Source: Pseudomonas uvaldensis
Lineage (GTDB): Bacteria > Pseudomonadota > Gammaproteobacteria > Pseudomonadales > Pseudomonadaceae
Direction: 5' to 3'
NCBI RefSeq assembly: GCF_021271205.1
Contig: NZ_JAIWKS010000001.1
Coordinates: 186,001 to 250,000 of the forward strand
DNA: 64,000 nt
The position numbers and the translations under genes were made by a program. The notes beneath the pieces are model-generated. The model was not told the origin of the DNA and did no database searches. It saw nothing but the letters and a program-made list of their open reading frames with translations. Positions 10,117-18,630 of this stretch are shown one piece after another (the stretch's first letter is position 1; each line of letters opens with the position of its first letter).

Positions 10117-10380
10117 GGGGGCGTTCTCAATTAGCTTCCCCACCGCGTTGTGCCTTAAAGCGGGCCAGGCAAGGCGCAGGCCGCTGGGAATGGTACTCCC
10201 TTTCCAAGGCCTGCAACGCAGCCTGGCCCGCTTTAAGGCAAAACCCGGAGGGCCGGGCCTGCTGTTGTGCAGGGCCGCGTTGCTCGAAGCTTATTTGGAA
10301 TAACCAAACCACGCTTCTCGCGCCTTGCCCTGCACAACAGCAGGCCCGGCGCGGAGGGGAAACTAATTGAGAACGCCCCC
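10117..10380. mobile_element. 264-bp MITE-like element with two internal hairpin arms
   Basis: Perfect 18-bp terminal inverted repeats (GGGGGCGTTCTCAATTAG at 10117-10134, its complement at 10363-10380), continued imperfectly inward. Inside are two long hairpins: a 19-bp perfect stem (10152-10170 with 10221-10239) with further pairing in its loop, and a 24-bp perfect stem (10252-10275 with 10327-10350) whose loop contains a further stem (GAAGC...GCTTC). The whole folds as a three-way junction. It has no coding capacity. A target-site duplication is not evident. It resembles the non-autonomous palindromic repeats known from fluorescens-group genomes, but I cannot assign it to a named family. 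Confidence 0.75.
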
Positions 10381-10426
10381 TTTGCCTGCGCTATTTCGCC
10401 ACAGGTAAGCTTTCACAGCGCTGTCA

Positions 10427-11443
10427 TCATTGGTTTTTTCCGCTGCTGATCCGTTCAAACGCATCATTGGTGCGCGTGACAAAACGCCCGCCGTCACGCA
10501 TCACGAAAAATACCCCGATGCCATGCTTCTCGGCATAGTCCCAACCCCGTTCGGGACCGAGAATCAGCAACAGCGTCGATAGTCCATCGGCCATCAACGC
10601 CGAAGGATGAATCACCGTGACTGACGCCAGCTTATGTAGGACCGGAGCACCGGTACGCGCATCGAAGGTGTGGGAGTACCGCACTCCGTCCCGCTCGAAG
10701 TATCGGCGGTAGTCGCCGGAAGTTGAAACCCCGTAGCCATCCACCACTATCACACGCTCGGCCACTTGCCGGTCATCACGGGGCTCTTCCAGGGCCACTC
10801 GCCAGGCCGAGCCGTCAGGCTTGCGTCCGACGGCCTTCAGCTCGCCGGTGACTTCGGCCAGGTAACTGTCGATGCCCGACGCCTGAAGCCTCGCGGCGAT
10901 CCGGTCGACGGCGTAGCCGGCGGCGATGCTGTTGAAGTCGACTTCCACCGCGGCATCCTTGCACAGCCGGTCGCCATCGATGCGCAAATGAGCGTGACCG
11001 ACGCGCTGCCGTGCCGACGCCAGCGCTGCTGCACTCGGCACGTTCTCCTCTCGGGACTGCGGACCGAAGCCCCACAGATTCAGCAAGGGCTCCACCGTCA
11101 GATCGAAGGCGCCATCGCTCTGCAAGGACAATTGCTCGCCCACCCGGACCAGTTCAAGGACCGGGCCAGGCATGACCTGGCATGCATCTGCCGGCAGCGC
11201 ATTGAAACGCTCGATGTCCGAATCGCTTCGATAGGTCGAGAACTGCCTGTCCACTTCGGCGAGAATGTTTTCCACCTCGGCTTGTACCGCTTTCGGACGC
11301 GGCGTGGCGGAATGCCTGACGTACTGGATGGAATAACGGCTGCCCATGGTCGGGCCATCGAAACGTTCGAGGGTGTCACCATTGCCGCAGCCGGACAACA
11401 CACCGACCAGCATCACAAGCAGCCCCCATCGTCCAGTTAACAA
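10427..11443 (-). CDS. apbE: FAD:protein FMN transferase (ApbE-type lipoprotein)
   Basis: ApbE attaches FMN from FAD to threonines of flavoproteins such as NqrB/NqrC and RnfG/D. The product is a predicted lipoprotein with lipobox LSGC, followed by MGSRYSIQYV, the substrate region VDFNSIAAGYAVDRIA and the metal-binding C-terminal region (DARTGAPV, LMADGLSTLL). I propose the TTG at 11443 (338 residues), because a GGGGGG run precedes it and it gives a clean signal peptide. An ATG at 11476 would put acidic residues before the hydrophobic core. No nqr or rnf genes are adjacent, so its substrate must be encoded elsewhere. Confidence 0.88.
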   Translation of the reverse strand: MLTGRWGLLVMLVGVLSGCGNGDTLERFDGPTMGSRYSIQYVRHSATPRPKAVQAEVENILAEVDRQFSTYRSDSDIERFNALPADACQVMPGPVLELVRVGEQLSLQSDGAFDLTVEPLLNLWGFGPQSREENVPSAAALASARQRVGHAHLRIDGDRLCKDAAVEVDFNSIAAGYAVDRIAARLQASGIDSYLAEVTGELKAVGRKPDGSAWRVALEEPRDDRQVAERVIVVDGYGVSTSGDYRRYFERDGVRYSHTFDARTGAPVLHKLASVTVIHPSALMADGLSTLLLILGPERGWDYAEKHGIGVFFVMRDGGRFVTRTNDAFERISSGKNQ

Positions 11444-11555
11444 ATCTTCATCCCCCCTCAAAACCGAGCCCGCCATTATGGGTGTTAGAGCGACCCTGCG
11501 CTCCCACATCAGGGTGCCGCGCTTCCACATAAGGTTTACAGAGTGAGTACTCCAA

Positions 11556-12857
11556 ATGCCCTCCAACACAAGCAATGGCAAGGCGATCTTTCGCGTTGTC
11601 AGCGGCAACTTCCTGGAGATGTTCGATTTCATGGTCTACGGCTTTTATGCCACGGCCATCGCCAAGACGTTCTTTCCCACCGACAGTGCCTTCGCCTCGC
11701 TGATGCTGTCCCTGGCCACCTTTGGTGCCGGGTTCCTGATGCGCCCCCTGGGGGCGATCTTCCTGGGCGCCTATATTGACCGCCACGGTCGTCGCAAGGG
11801 CCTGATCATCACTCTGGCAATGATGGCCGCCGGCACCCTGCTGATCGCCTGCGTGCCGGGCTATGCCACCCTGGGGGTGGTGGCGCCGCTGCTGGTGCTG
11901 CTGGGCCGCTTGCTGCAAGGCTTCTCCGCCGGTGTCGAGCTGGGCGGCGTCTCGGTGTACCTGGCGGAAATTTCCACGCCGGGCCGTAAGGGCTTCTTCG
12001 TCAGTTGGCAATCCGCCAGCCAGCAGGCTGCCGTGGTATTCGCCGGACTGCTGGGGGTTGGCCTCAATCATTGGCTGAGCCCTCAGGAGATGGGCGAATG
12101 GGGTTGGCGCGTACCTTTCCTGGTGGGCTGCATGATCGTGCCGGCCATTTTCGTGATCCGTCGCTCTCTGGAGGAGACGCCTGAATTCCAAGCAAGAAAA
12201 CACCGCCCTACCCTGTCGGAAATCATCCGCTCCATCGGTCAGAACTTCGGCATCGTCCTGGCCGGCATGGCGATGGTGGTCATGACCACGGTGTCGTTCT
12301 ACCTGATCACCGCCTATACCCCGACCTTCGGCAAGGCCGAATTGAACCTGTCGGATCTGGATGCCTTGCTGGTCACGGTATGCATCGGCCTGTCGAACTT
12401 CTTCTGGTTACCGGTGATGGGTGCGTTTTCCGACAAGATCGGACGCAAGCCCTTGCTGCTGGGAGCGACAATCCTGGCGATCCTAACGGCATATCCAGCG
12501 CTGTCATGGCTGGTGACGAACCCTAGCTTCAGCCACCTGCTGATGGTCGAACTGTGGTTTTCGTTTCTGTACGGATCCTACAACGGCGCCATGGTGGTGG
12601 CCTTGACGGAAATCATGCCGGTTGAGGTGCGCACCACCGGCTTTTCCCTGGCCTACAGCCTTGCCACCGCCACTTTCGGCGGCTTTACCCCGGCGGCCTG
12701 TACTTATCTGATCCATGAGCTGGGGAACAAGGCAGCGCCCGGCATATGGCTCAGTGGCGCGGCGGTGTTGGGGTTGGTGGCTACCCTGGTGCTGTTCAGA
12801 GGCAATCGTCATGAGTTGCGCACTGCACAGGCTTCGGTGGCGGGCGGCGCCAGATAA
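11556..12857 (+). CDS. MFS transporter, metabolite:H+ symporter (citrate/tricarballylate type)
   Basis: A 433-residue, 12-helix inner-membrane permease of the MHS branch of the major facilitator superfamily. The signature DRHGRRKG lies between helices 2 and 3, [15 protein letters not shown] in helix 4 and FSDKIGRKP in the repeated loop. From memory the sequence closely follows the citrate/proton symporter CitA and tricarballylate TcuC group, so a di- or tricarboxylate is the likely substrate. It is divergent from apbE and has no catabolic neighbours to sharpen this. Confidence 0.82.
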   Translation: MPSNTSNGKAIFRVVSGNFLEMFDFMVYGFYATAIAKTFFPTDSAFASLMLSLATFGAGFLMRPLGAIFLGAYIDRHGRRKGLIITLAMMAAGTLLIACVPGYATLGVVAPLLVLLGRLLQGFSAGVELGGVSVYLAEISTPGRKGFFVSWQSASQQAAVVFAGLLGVGLNHWLSPQEMGEWGWRVPFLVGCMIVPAIFVIRRSLEETPEFQARKHRPTLSEIIRSIGQNFGIVLAGMAMVVMTTVSFYLITAYTPTFGKAELNLSDLDALLVTVCIGLSNFFWLPVMGAFSDKIGRKPLLLGATILAILTAYPALSWLVTNPSFSHLLMVELWFSFLYGSYNGAMVVALTEIMPVEVRTTGFSLAYSLATATFGGFTPAACTYLIHELGNKAAPGIWLSGAAVLGLVATLVLFRGNRHELRTAQASVAGGAR

Positions 12858-12915
12858 GTCCTGTCGCGAGCAGACTTGTGAAGAGGCCTTGCGCAGGACA
12901 TAAAGCCCAGACACA

Positions 12916-12943
12916 AAAACGCCCCGACAAGTCGGGGCGTTTT
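12916..12943. terminator. Bidirectional intrinsic terminator
   Basis: AAAACGCCCCGAC pairs with GTCGGGGCGTTTT, giving a GC-rich stem flanked by A and T runs, between the convergent MFS and GAPDH genes. It can end transcripts from both sides. Confidence 0.85.
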
Positions 12944-12959
12944 CATGAGCAGCTAACGC

Positions 12960-14423
12960 TTAGCGCGGAAACGCTGGCGGGTTCACACCGGCCATGTCTT
13001 CCATCACGCGAACCACCTGGCAGCTGTAACCGAACTCGTTGTCGTACCACACATATAGGACAACGCGGTTGTCGTTGCAGATGGTGGCTTCAGCGTCGAC
13101 CACACCGGCGTGGCGCGAGCCAACGAAGTCGGTAGACACCACTTCCTGCGAGTTAACGAAGTCGATCTGCTTGTGCAGTTCCGAGTGCAGCGCCACGTAG
13201 CGCAGGTACTCGTTCATCTCTTCGCGGCTGGTGGCTTTCTCCAGGTTCAGGTTGAGAATAGCCATCGACACGTTCGGCGTCGGTACACGGATCGCGTTAC
13301 CGGTCAGCTTGCCGGCCAGTTCAGGCAGGGCCTTGGCAGCGGCGGTGGCGGCACCGGTCTCGGTGATGACCATGTTCAACGCGGCGCTGCGGCCACGGCG
13401 ATCGCCCTTGTGGAAGTTGTCGATCAGGTTCTGGTCGTTGGTGTACGAGTGAACCGTTTCGACGTGACCGTTGACGATGCCAAACTTGTCGTTAACAGCC
13501 TTGAGCACCGGCACGATGGCGTTGGTGGTGCAGGAGGCAGCGGAAACGATCTTGTCGTCAGCGGTGATTTCGCCGTGGTTGATGCCGTGAACGATGTTCT
13601 TCAGCTTGCCCTTGCCGGGCGCGGTCAGCACGACGCGGTCGATACCCGGGCACGCCAGGTGCTGGCCCAGACCGTCGGCATCACGCCATACGCCGGTGTT
13701 ATCCACCAGCAGAGCGTCCTTGATGCCGTACTGGGTGTAGTCCACCTCGGTCGGGTTCTTCGCGTAGATCACCTGGATCAGGTTACCGTTGGCGCAGATG
13801 GTGTTGTTTTCTTCATCGATGATGATGGTGCCGTTGAACGAACCGTGGACCGAATCGCGGCGCAGCAGGCTGGCACGCTTGGTCAGGTCGTTTTCGGCGC
13901 CCTTGCGCACTACGATGGCCCGCAGGCGCAGGCCGTCGCCGCCACCGGTCTTCTCGATCAGGATGCGTGCAAGCAAGCGACCGATCCGACCGAAACCGTA
14001 CAGCACTACGTCGGTGCCTTTACGGGCCGATGCGTTCTGTTGACCGACGACATCGGCCAGCTCTTCGCGAACGAATTGCTCGGCGGTGCGACCATTGCCC
14101 TGTGCCTTGAACTTGACGGCCAGCTTGCCCAGGTCCACCGAAGCGGCGCCGAGCTTGAGCTCGCTCATGGCTTTGAGCAGTGGGAAAGTTTCGTGCACGG
14201 ACAATTCGCTGTCGTCGGACTGACGGTGGCGAGCAAAGCGGTGAGCCTTGAGAATCGCGATGACAGACTGGTTGATCAGGCTGCGGCCATAGATCGAGCT
14301 CACCACGTTGTTATTGCGGTAGAGCTGACCGATGAGAGGGATCATCGCTTCGGCGAGTGCTTCACGATCGATCCATTCACCAAGACACTGGTCGGGCTTC
14401 TGAGTCACGGGAACCTTCCACAT
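12960..14423 (-). CDS. gap: Glyceraldehyde-3-phosphate dehydrogenase, long form
   Basis: A 487-residue GAPDH with an N-terminal extension of about 140 residues, as in the long-form enzymes of Pseudomonas. The NAD(P)-binding motif is YGFGRIGRL, the catalytic cysteine is in SAASCTTNAIVP and the phosphate-binding region is HSYTNDQNLID. It interconverts glyceraldehyde-3-phosphate and 1,3-bisphosphoglycerate; whether this copy works mainly in gluconeogenesis cannot be read here. It is divergent from mfd across about 170 bp that must carry both promoters. Confidence 0.93.
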   Translation of the reverse strand: MWKVPVTQKPDQCLGEWIDREALAEAMIPLIGQLYRNNNVVSSIYGRSLINQSVIAILKAHRFARHRQSDDSELSVHETFPLLKAMSELKLGAASVDLGKLAVKFKAQGNGRTAEQFVREELADVVGQQNASARKGTDVVLYGFGRIGRLLARILIEKTGGGDGLRLRAIVVRKGAENDLTKRASLLRRDSVHGSFNGTIIIDEENNTICANGNLIQVIYAKNPTEVDYTQYGIKDALLVDNTGVWRDADGLGQHLACPGIDRVVLTAPGKGKLKNIVHGINHGEITADDKIVSAASCTTNAIVPVLKAVNDKFGIVNGHVETVHSYTNDQNLIDNFHKGDRRGRSAALNMVITETGAATAAAKALPELAGKLTGNAIRVPTPNVSMAILNLNLEKATSREEMNEYLRYVALHSELHKQIDFVNSQEVVSTDFVGSRHAGVVDAEATICNDNRVVLYVWYDNEFGYSCQVVRVMEDMAGVNPPAFPR

Positions 14424-14592
14424 GTAGGGGCTGAAAAAAGGGGCTACATTATGCCGCCGACTCCACTGCGGAGCAATGCGCGCCTGTCGCGCCGTGGCTT
14501 TCCCCTCTGCCGGGGTAGTCTGCGACTGACAGCCGCCCCTTTACCCCGCTACAATTGTCGACTTTGTCGCAACGCTTGGAGCTCAACCTTCC

Positions 14593-17500
14593 GTGCCCGT
14601 TCTGCGTCTCCCGCATCTCCCTGCCACCGCAGGTAAACAGCACTGGGGCAATCTGCCCGGTGCCGCCCTGAGCCTGGCCATCGCCGAGGCCGCCAGCGCT
14701 GCCAAGCGCTTCACCCTGTTGTTGACCGCCGACAGCCAGAGCGCCGAGCGGCTGGAACAGGCGCTGAGTTTCTTCGCCCCGGATTTGCCGGTGCTGCATT
14801 TTCCGGATTGGGAAACCCTGCCCTACGACCTGTTCTCCCCGCACCAGGACATTGTTTCCCAGCGGATCGCCAGCCTGTATCGACTGCCGGAGCTCAGTCA
14901 TGGCGTTTTGGTAGTGCCAATCACCACGGCCCTACATCGCCTGGCACCGACGCAGTTCCTGCTCGGCAGCAGCCTGGTGCTGGACATCGGCCAGAAGCTC
15001 GACGTCGAGCAGATGCGTAGTCGTCTGGAAGCCAGTGGCTATCGTTGCGTCGATACGGTGTACGAGCACGGCGAGTTTGCGGTACGCGGGGCGTTGATCG
15101 ACCTGTTCCCGATGGGTAGCAAGCTGCCTTACCGCATCGACCTGTTCGATGACGAAATCGAGACACTGCGCACGTTCGACCCGGAAAACCAACGCTCCAT
15201 CGACAAAGTGCAATCTGTCCGCCTGCTGCCGGCCAAGGAGTTCCCGCTGCAGAAAGAAGCGGTGACCCGCTTCAAGGCACGCTTTCGCGAGCGTTTCGAC
15301 GTGGATTTCCGTCGTTGCCCGATCTTCCAGGACCTGAGCAGCGGGATTACCCCGGCCGGTATCGAGTATTACCTGCCGCTGTTCTTCGAAGAAACCTCCA
15401 CCCTGTTCGATTACCTGCCCCAGGACACCCAGGTCTTCTCCTTGCCGGGCATCGAACAGGCGGCGGAAAACTTTTGGAACGACGTACGCAACCGCTACGA
15501 AGAACGACGTGTCGACCCTTCTCGCCCCCTGCTGCCACCGGCCGAGCTGTTCCTGCCAGTGGAAGACTGTTTTGCCCGCCTCAAGAGCTGGCCACGGGTA
15601 GTGGCGAGCCAGCAGGACGTGGAAAGCGGCGCCGGCCGCGAACGCTTCCCCGCCAAGCCCCTGCCGGACCTGGCGATCGAAGCCAAGGCCCCGCAACCGC
15701 TGTGGGCGCTGGCGGGCTTTCTCGACGAATTCCCCGGACGTGTGCTGTTCACCGCCGAGTCCGCCGGGCGTCGCGAAGTGCTGCTGGAACTGCTCGAACG
15801 CCTGAAGCTGCGACCGAAGACCGTGGACAGCTGGCCGGACTTCGTCGCCGGCAAGGATCGCCTGGCCATCACCATCGCCCCGCTGGACGAAGGCCTGGTG
15901 CTCGACGATCCGGCGCTGGCACTGGTCGCCGAAAGCCCATTGTTCGGGCAACGCGTGATGCAACGCCGTCGCCGCGAAAAACGCGCCGACGCCAGCAATG
16001 AAGCCGTCATCAAGAACCTCACCGAGCTGCGCGAAGGCGCACCGGTGGTGCACATCGACCACGGTGTGGGCCGCTACCTGGGCCTGGCGACGCTGGAAGT
16101 GGACAACCAGACGGCCGAATTTCTGGCCCTGGAGTATGCCGAAGGCGCCAAGCTCTACGTGCCGGTGGCGAACCTGCACCTGATCGCCCGCTACACCGGC
16201 AGCGACGACGCACTGGCGCCGCTGCACCGCCTGGGCTCGGAAACCTGGCAGAAAGCCAAGCGCAAGGCCGCCGAACAAGTGCGTGACGTCGCCGCCGAGC
16301 TGCTGGACATCTATGCCCGCCGGGCCGCACGCGAAGGTTTTGCCTTCACCGATCCGAAGGCCGACTACGAAACCTTCAGCGCCGGTTTCCCGTTCGAAGA
16401 AACCGTCGACCAGCAGACCACCATCGAAGCCGTGCGCGCCGACATGCTCGCGCCCAAGCCGATGGACCGGCTGGTGTGCGGTGATGTGGGCTTCGGCAAG
16501 ACCGAAGTGGCGATGCGCGCCGCGTTCATTGCGGTGCACAGCGGCAAGCAGGTGGCGATCCTGGTGCCAACCACCCTGCTCGCCCAACAGCACTACAACA
16601 GTTTCCGCGACCGCTTCGCCGACTGGCCGGTGACCGTAGAAGTGATGAGCCGCTTCAAGTCCGCCAAGGAAGTGAACGCTGCGGTGCAGGACCTGGCCGA
16701 AGGCAAGATCGACATCGTCATCGGCACGCATAAATTGCTGCAGGACGACGTAAAGATCAAAAACCTCGGGCTGGTGATCATCGATGAAGAGCACCGCTTC
16801 GGCGTACGCCAGAAAGAACAGCTCAAAGCCCTGCGCAGCGAGGTCGACATCCTCACCCTGACCGCCACGCCGATCCCTCGCACGTTGAACATGGCCGTGT
16901 CGGGCATGCGCGACCTGTCGATCATCGCCACGCCGCCAGCCCGTCGGCTGTCTGTGCGCACCTTCGTCATGGAGCAGAACAAAAGCACGGTCAAGGAAGC
17001 CTTGCTGCGGGAGCTGCTGCGCGGCGGCCAGGTCTACTACCTGCATAACGACGTCAAGACCATCGAGAAATGCGCCGCCGACCTGGCTGAGCTGGTACCG
17101 GAAGCACGGATCGGCATCGGCCACGGACAGATGCGCGAGCGCGAACTCGAACAGGTGATGAGCGACTTCTACCACAAGCGCTTCAACGTGCTGATCGCCT
17201 CGACCATCATCGAGACCGGCATCGACGTGCCCAGCGCCAACACCATCATCATCGAGCGCGCCGACAAGTTCGGTCTGGCCCAGTTGCATCAATTGCGCGG
17301 TCGGGTCGGACGCAGCCACCACCAGGCCTATGCCTACCTGCTGACGCCACCTCGGCAGCAGATCACCCCGGATGCGGAGAAACGCCTGGAAGCTATCGCC
17401 AATACCCAGGACCTGGGTGCGGGCTTCGTGCTGGCCACCAACGACCTGGAAATCCGCGGCGCCGGCGAATTGCTGGGCGATGGTCAGAGTGGCCAGATCC

Positions 17501-18042
17501 AGGCCGTCGGCTTTACCTTGTACATGGAAATGCTCGAACGTGCCGTCAAGTCGATCCGCAAGGGCGAACAGCCGAACCTCGACCAGCCTCTGGGCGGCGG
17601 GCCGGAAATCAACCTGCGAGTGCCGGCGCTGATTCCGGAAGATTACCTGCCGGATGTCCACGCGCGACTGATCCTCTACAAACGCATCGCTTCGGCCACC
17701 GATGAGGAAGGCCTCAAAGACTTGCAGGTGGAGATGATCGACCGTTTCGGCCTGTTGCCGGAGCCGACCAAGAACCTGGTGCGCACCACGCTGCTCAAGC
17801 TCAAGGCCGAGCAACTGGGCATCAAGAAAGTCGACGGCGGGCCCAATGGCGGTCGTATCGAATTCGAAGCCCAGACACCGGTCGATCCGCTGGTACTGAT
17901 CAAGCTGATCCAGGGCCAGCCCAAGCGTTACAAATTCGAAGGCGCCACGATGTTCAAATTCATGGTGCCGATGGAACGCCCGGAAGAGCGTTTCAATACC
18001 GTAGAAGCGCTGTTCGAGCGCCTCACTCCGACCACTGCTTGA
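14593..18042 (+). CDS. mfd: Transcription-repair coupling factor
   Basis: A 1149-residue SF2 translocase that displaces stalled RNA polymerase and recruits UvrA. Visible parts: a UvrB-like N-terminal module (PDWETLPYDLFSPHQDI near residue 70), an RNA-polymerase-interacting (CarD/RID) segment around HIDHGVGRYLGL, helicase motifs GDVGFGKTE (Walker A) and DEEHRFGV (DEEH box), TATPIPRTL, RGRVGRS, and the C-terminal TRCF domain. The start is GTG (VPVLRLPHL). Length matches the family. csiV follows after 10 bases. Confidence 0.97.
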   Translation: MPVLRLPHLPATAGKQHWGNLPGAALSLAIAEAASAAKRFTLLLTADSQSAERLEQALSFFAPDLPVLHFPDWETLPYDLFSPHQDIVSQRIASLYRLPELSHGVLVVPITTALHRLAPTQFLLGSSLVLDIGQKLDVEQMRSRLEASGYRCVDTVYEHGEFAVRGALIDLFPMGSKLPYRIDLFDDEIETLRTFDPENQRSIDKVQSVRLLPAKEFPLQKEAVTRFKARFRERFDVDFRRCPIFQDLSSGITPAGIEYYLPLFFEETSTLFDYLPQDTQVFSLPGIEQAAENFWNDVRNRYEERRVDPSRPLLPPAELFLPVEDCFARLKSWPRVVASQQDVESGAGRERFPAKPLPDLAIEAKAPQPLWALAGFLDEFPGRVLFTAESAGRREVLLELLERLKLRPKTVDSWPDFVAGKDRLAITIAPLDEGLVLDDPALALVAESPLFGQRVMQRRRREKRADASNEAVIKNLTELREGAPVVHIDHGVGRYLGLATLEVDNQTAEFLALEYAEGAKLYVPVANLHLIARYTGSDDALAPLHRLGSETWQKAKRKAAEQVRDVAAELLDIYARRAAREGFAFTDPKADYETFSAGFPFEETVDQQTTIEAVRADMLAPKPMDRLVCGDVGFGKTEVAMRAAFIAVHSGKQVAILVPTTLLAQQHYNSFRDRFADWPVTVEVMSRFKSAKEVNAAVQDLAEGKIDIVIGTHKLLQDDVKIKNLGLVIIDEEHRFGVRQKEQLKALRSEVDILTLTATPIPRTLNMAVSGMRDLSIIATPPARRLSVRTFVMEQNKSTVKEALLRELLRGGQVYYLHNDVKTIEKCAADLAELVPEARIGIGHGQMRERELEQVMSDFYHKRFNVLIASTIIETGIDVPSANTIIIERADKFGLAQLHQLRGRVGRSHHQAYAYLLTPPRQQITPDAEKRLEAIANTQDLGAGFVLATNDLEIRGAGELLGDGQSGQIQAVGFTLYMEMLERAVKSIRKGEQPNLDQPLGGGPEINLRVPALIPEDYLPDVHARLILYKRIASATDEEGLKDLQVEMIDRFGLLPEPTKNLVRTTLLKLKAEQLGIKKVDGGPNGGRIEFEAQTPVDPLVLIKLIQGQPKRYKFEGATMFKFMVPMERPEERFNTVEALFERLTPTTA

Positions 18043-18052
18043 AGGACGCCCA

Positions 18053-18619
18053 ATGCGCCTGTTTCGCTCACTGACCTTGTTGATGACCCTGGTCGCCCCC
18101 CTGGCATTTGCCGACGACCTGTATCAGGTTGAAATGATTCTGGTACGCCAGAATGCCGAGCCGGCGATTATCAGCCGAGCCGCGCCGGAAGACTGGGATG
18201 CCGGCGCCCAACGCCTGGCCGCCGATAGCCAGCGCACGCCGGCTATGGGCAACATCGTGGAAAAACTCAACACCAGCGGCCAGTACACGGTATTGATGCA
18301 CAAAGCCTGGCAACAGACCCTCGGTGAACAAGGCAACAAGATCGCCATCAGCGACGGCGCCGAACAGTTCGGTCAGTTCCCCATCGAAGGCACATTGGAA
18401 TTGAAGCTGGGTCGCTTCACCGATGTAGACGCCGACTTCTGGGTCAACCAGATCGACGGCAATGGCCTGGTCACCGCCAGCGAACGCCTGAAACAGAAAA
18501 GCCACACCAAGAATGGCCAGCTCAACTACCTGGACAATGGTCATCTTGCCTTGCTGATCAAGATCACCTCGCTCACCGCGCCCGCTCCACGGCAGGCACC
18601 TGACGTCATTCCGGACTGA
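18053..18619 (+). CDS. CsiV-family periplasmic protein
   Basis: A 188-residue exported protein with signal peptide MRLFRSLTLLMTLVAPLAFA and the CsiV hallmark DDLYQVEMILVRQ straight after cleavage. In Vibrio, CsiV is a peptidoglycan-binding protein of periplasmic stress. It sits 10 bases after mfd with an AAGGA ribosome site and 11 bases before the helicase gene, so it probably shares the mfd transcript. The function in Pseudomonas is inferred from family only. Confidence 0.8.
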   Translation: MRLFRSLTLLMTLVAPLAFADDLYQVEMILVRQNAEPAIISRAAPEDWDAGAQRLAADSQRTPAMGNIVEKLNTSGQYTVLMHKAWQQTLGEQGNKIAISDGAEQFGQFPIEGTLELKLGRFTDVDADFWVNQIDGNGLVTASERLKQKSHTKNGQLNYLDNGHLALLIKITSLTAPAPRQAPDVIPD

Positions 18620-18630
18620 TCGGCGCGCCT

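Noticed and set aside
14932..17814. A 960-codon open frame on the minus strand
   Set aside because: It lies wholly opposite mfd, is full of His/Gln/Val runs and has no recognisable domain. It is the usual antisense shadow of GC-rich codon usage.
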